Of a stretch of 14,091 bases of DNA, positions 13,104 to 14,091 are shown one piece after another (position 1 is the first letter of the stretch; each line of letters opens with the position of its first letter). A model generated the notes under the pieces. It made no database searches. It was not told where the DNA came from and worked only from the letters and a program-made list of their open reading frames with translations. The stretch comes from Lentzea aerocolonigenes (GTDB lineage Bacteria; Actinomycetota; Actinomycetes; Mycobacteriales; Pseudonocardiaceae): positions 1 through 14,091 of the forward strand of contig NZ_JYJG01000002.1 of the NCBI RefSeq assembly GCF_000955955.1, read 5' to 3'. The position numbers and the translations under genes were made by a program.

Positions 13104-14021
13104 GTGGATGTAGCACTGATGTTTCCCGGGCAGGGGTCGCAGTACCCGCGGATGGCGGCGTCCCTGTACGGCGTGGAGCCCGTGTTCACCTCGGTGATCG
13201 ACGAGGTGTTCGAGCTGTTCGGTGACGTGGGTTCTCTTGCCTGCGAGGACTGGTTGGCGGGCAACGACATCGACCACGTGTCGCGCGCGCAGCCGTTGCT
13301 GTTCGCGGTCGACTACGCGTTGGGGCGCACGGTTCTGTCGTGGGGCGTCAAGCCTGTCGCGTTGATCGGGCACTCCGCCGGTGAGGTCGTCGCGGCGACG
13401 TTAGCGGGCGTGTTCACGTTGGAAGAGGCTGTGGGGTTGGTCCGGGACCGGGTGGTGTCGGCGGTGCCGATTCCGTCCGGCGGGATGCTCGCGGCGGCGG
13501 CTTCCGAGGCGGATCTGTTGCCATACCTGGAAGGCGACGTGGCGATCGCGGCCGTGAACTCGGCCCGGCAGACGATGCTGGCCGGGTCGGACGCGCCGCT
13601 GGCTCGTGTGCGTGCCCGGCTGGAGGCGGACGAGTACATCGTCGTCACCGTGCCGGCCACCACGCCGTTCCACAGCCCGGCGATGCAGCCCGCGGTGGAC
13701 GAGGCGCTGGCTTCGTGGACTGCTTCGCCTGCCGCGCCGTCGATGCCGGTGTACTCGGGGTACACGGGTCAGCTGATGACCGCGGAAGACGCCTTGTCCG
13801 CGCGGTTCTGGACCCGGCAGCTGACCGACGCCGTCTACTTCGGACCGGCGTTGAACGAGCTCGTCGCGATGTACGACGTGTTGCTGGTGGAGGCTGGTCC
13901 TGGCCAGACGCTGACGTCGTTCGCGCGTCGTACGAAGGCCGTGCGCTCCGGTGCTTCGCAGGTGCTGCCGTTGCTCGACGGCTCGGATTCCATCGAGGCT
14001 GCGCGCGCTCGCCTGGTGTGA
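13104..14021 (+). CDS. Free-standing acyl/malonyl-CoA:ACP transacylase (FabD/DpsD-like AT)
   Basis: A 305-residue alpha/beta-hydrolase-type acyltransferase. The oxyanion motif GQGSQ is at 9-13, nucleophile Ser91 lies in IGHSAGEVVAA, and catalytic His190 in TTPFHSPAM. Arg114 or Arg116 (LVRDRVV) is the likely carboxylate-binding residue of extender-specific enzymes. The specificity motif, usually HAFH for malonyl or YASH for methylmalonyl, reads TPFH and does not decide the substrate. It may load malonyl units or, as proposed for ATs in other clusters with non-acetate starters (DpsD, ZhuC), serve priming or editing. GTG 13104 lies 6 nt after GGAGG (13093-13097). Codon 100 is TTA (13401-13403), a possible bldA control point. 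It is the last gene before a strong terminator. Confidence 0.92.
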   Translation: MDVALMFPGQGSQYPRMAASLYGVEPVFTSVIDEVFELFGDVGSLACEDWLAGNDIDHVSRAQPLLFAVDYALGRTVLSWGVKPVALIGHSAGEVVAATLAGVFTLEEAVGLVRDRVVSAVPIPSGGMLAAAASEADLLPYLEGDVAIAAVNSARQTMLAGSDAPLARVRARLEADEYIVVTVPATTPFHSPAMQPAVDEALASWTASPAAPSMPVYSGYTGQLMTAEDALSARFWTRQLTDAVYFGPALNELVAMYDVLLVEAGPGQTLTSFARRTKAVRSGASQVLPLLDGSDSIEAARARLV

Positions 14022-14027
14022 CACATA

Positions 14028-14060
14028 AAAGAGCCGCCCTCGTCCGGAGGGCGGCTCTTT
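14028..14060. terminator. Bidirectional Rho-independent terminator closing the PKS operon
   Basis: A perfect 14-bp stem (14028-14041 with 14047-14060) holds AAAGAGCCGCCCT against AGGGCGGCTCTTT around a 5-nt loop. The A-run on the left and T-run on the right let it work on both strands. It begins 7 bp past the acyltransferase stop. The remaining 31 bp to the window end show nothing I can assign. Confidence 0.93.
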
Positions 14061-14091
14061 GTCTGGCATCTAGGGCCTGTATCGACGTCCG

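Noticed and set aside
1..14091. tRNA, rRNA, CRISPR, insertion sequences or attachment sites
   Set aside because: I saw no cloverleaf-like sequences, spaced short repeats, transposase motifs or terminal inverted repeats anywhere in the window.

Overview
The window looks like chromosomal DNA of a high-GC actinomycete. Codons mostly end in G or C, GTG starts are common, TTA leucine codons are rare, and a SARP regulator sits beside a type II polyketide synthase. The style fits Pseudonocardiales or Streptomyces-like genera; I cannot name a genus from this stretch. All protein genes appear complete.

Layout, left to right. (1) 35-640, minus: NarL/LuxR response regulator. (2) 742-1749, plus: ketosynthase III homologue with Ser in place of the catalytic Cys (DpsC/CerJ-like). 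(3) 1799-4054, minus: one long polypeptide holding two complete NarL-type sensor histidine kinases in tandem. (4) 4154-7259, minus: a tightly coupled three-gene operon for an azol(in)e-type RiPP (TOMM/LAP). It encodes a 60-residue candidate precursor, a fused E1-like/YcaO cyclodehydratase, and a SagB-type protein reduced to its N-terminal domain. (5) 7260-7471: divergent control region with SARP-like 11/22-bp repeats and a strong palindrome. (6) 7472-8281, plus: SARP activator followed by a strong terminator. (7) 8441-14021, plus: PKS operon of ACP, didomain aromatase/cyclase, a 61-residue unknown protein, a citramalate-synthase-like protein with a broken metal site, KS-alpha, KS-beta/CLF, and a free-standing acyltransferase. 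A bidirectional hairpin terminator closes it.

How they may work together. KS-alpha, CLF and ACP build a poly-beta-keto chain and the didomain enzyme folds and aromatises it. The DpsC-like KSIII and the acyltransferase resemble the DpsC/DpsD priming pair of anthracycline pathways, so a non-acetate starter or a late acyl transfer is plausible. The SARP is the likely pathway switch, the tandem kinase and response regulator a likely signal input, and two TTA codons a possible bldA checkpoint.

The most unusual point is the RiPP azoline operon set between the KSIII gene and the SARP/PKS genes, sharing its promoter region with the SARP. This suggests either a peptide-polyketide hybrid or a co-regulated pair of pathways. 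No transporter, ketoreductase, oxygenase, glycosyltransferase or peptidase gene lies in the window, so the cluster surely extends beyond it.
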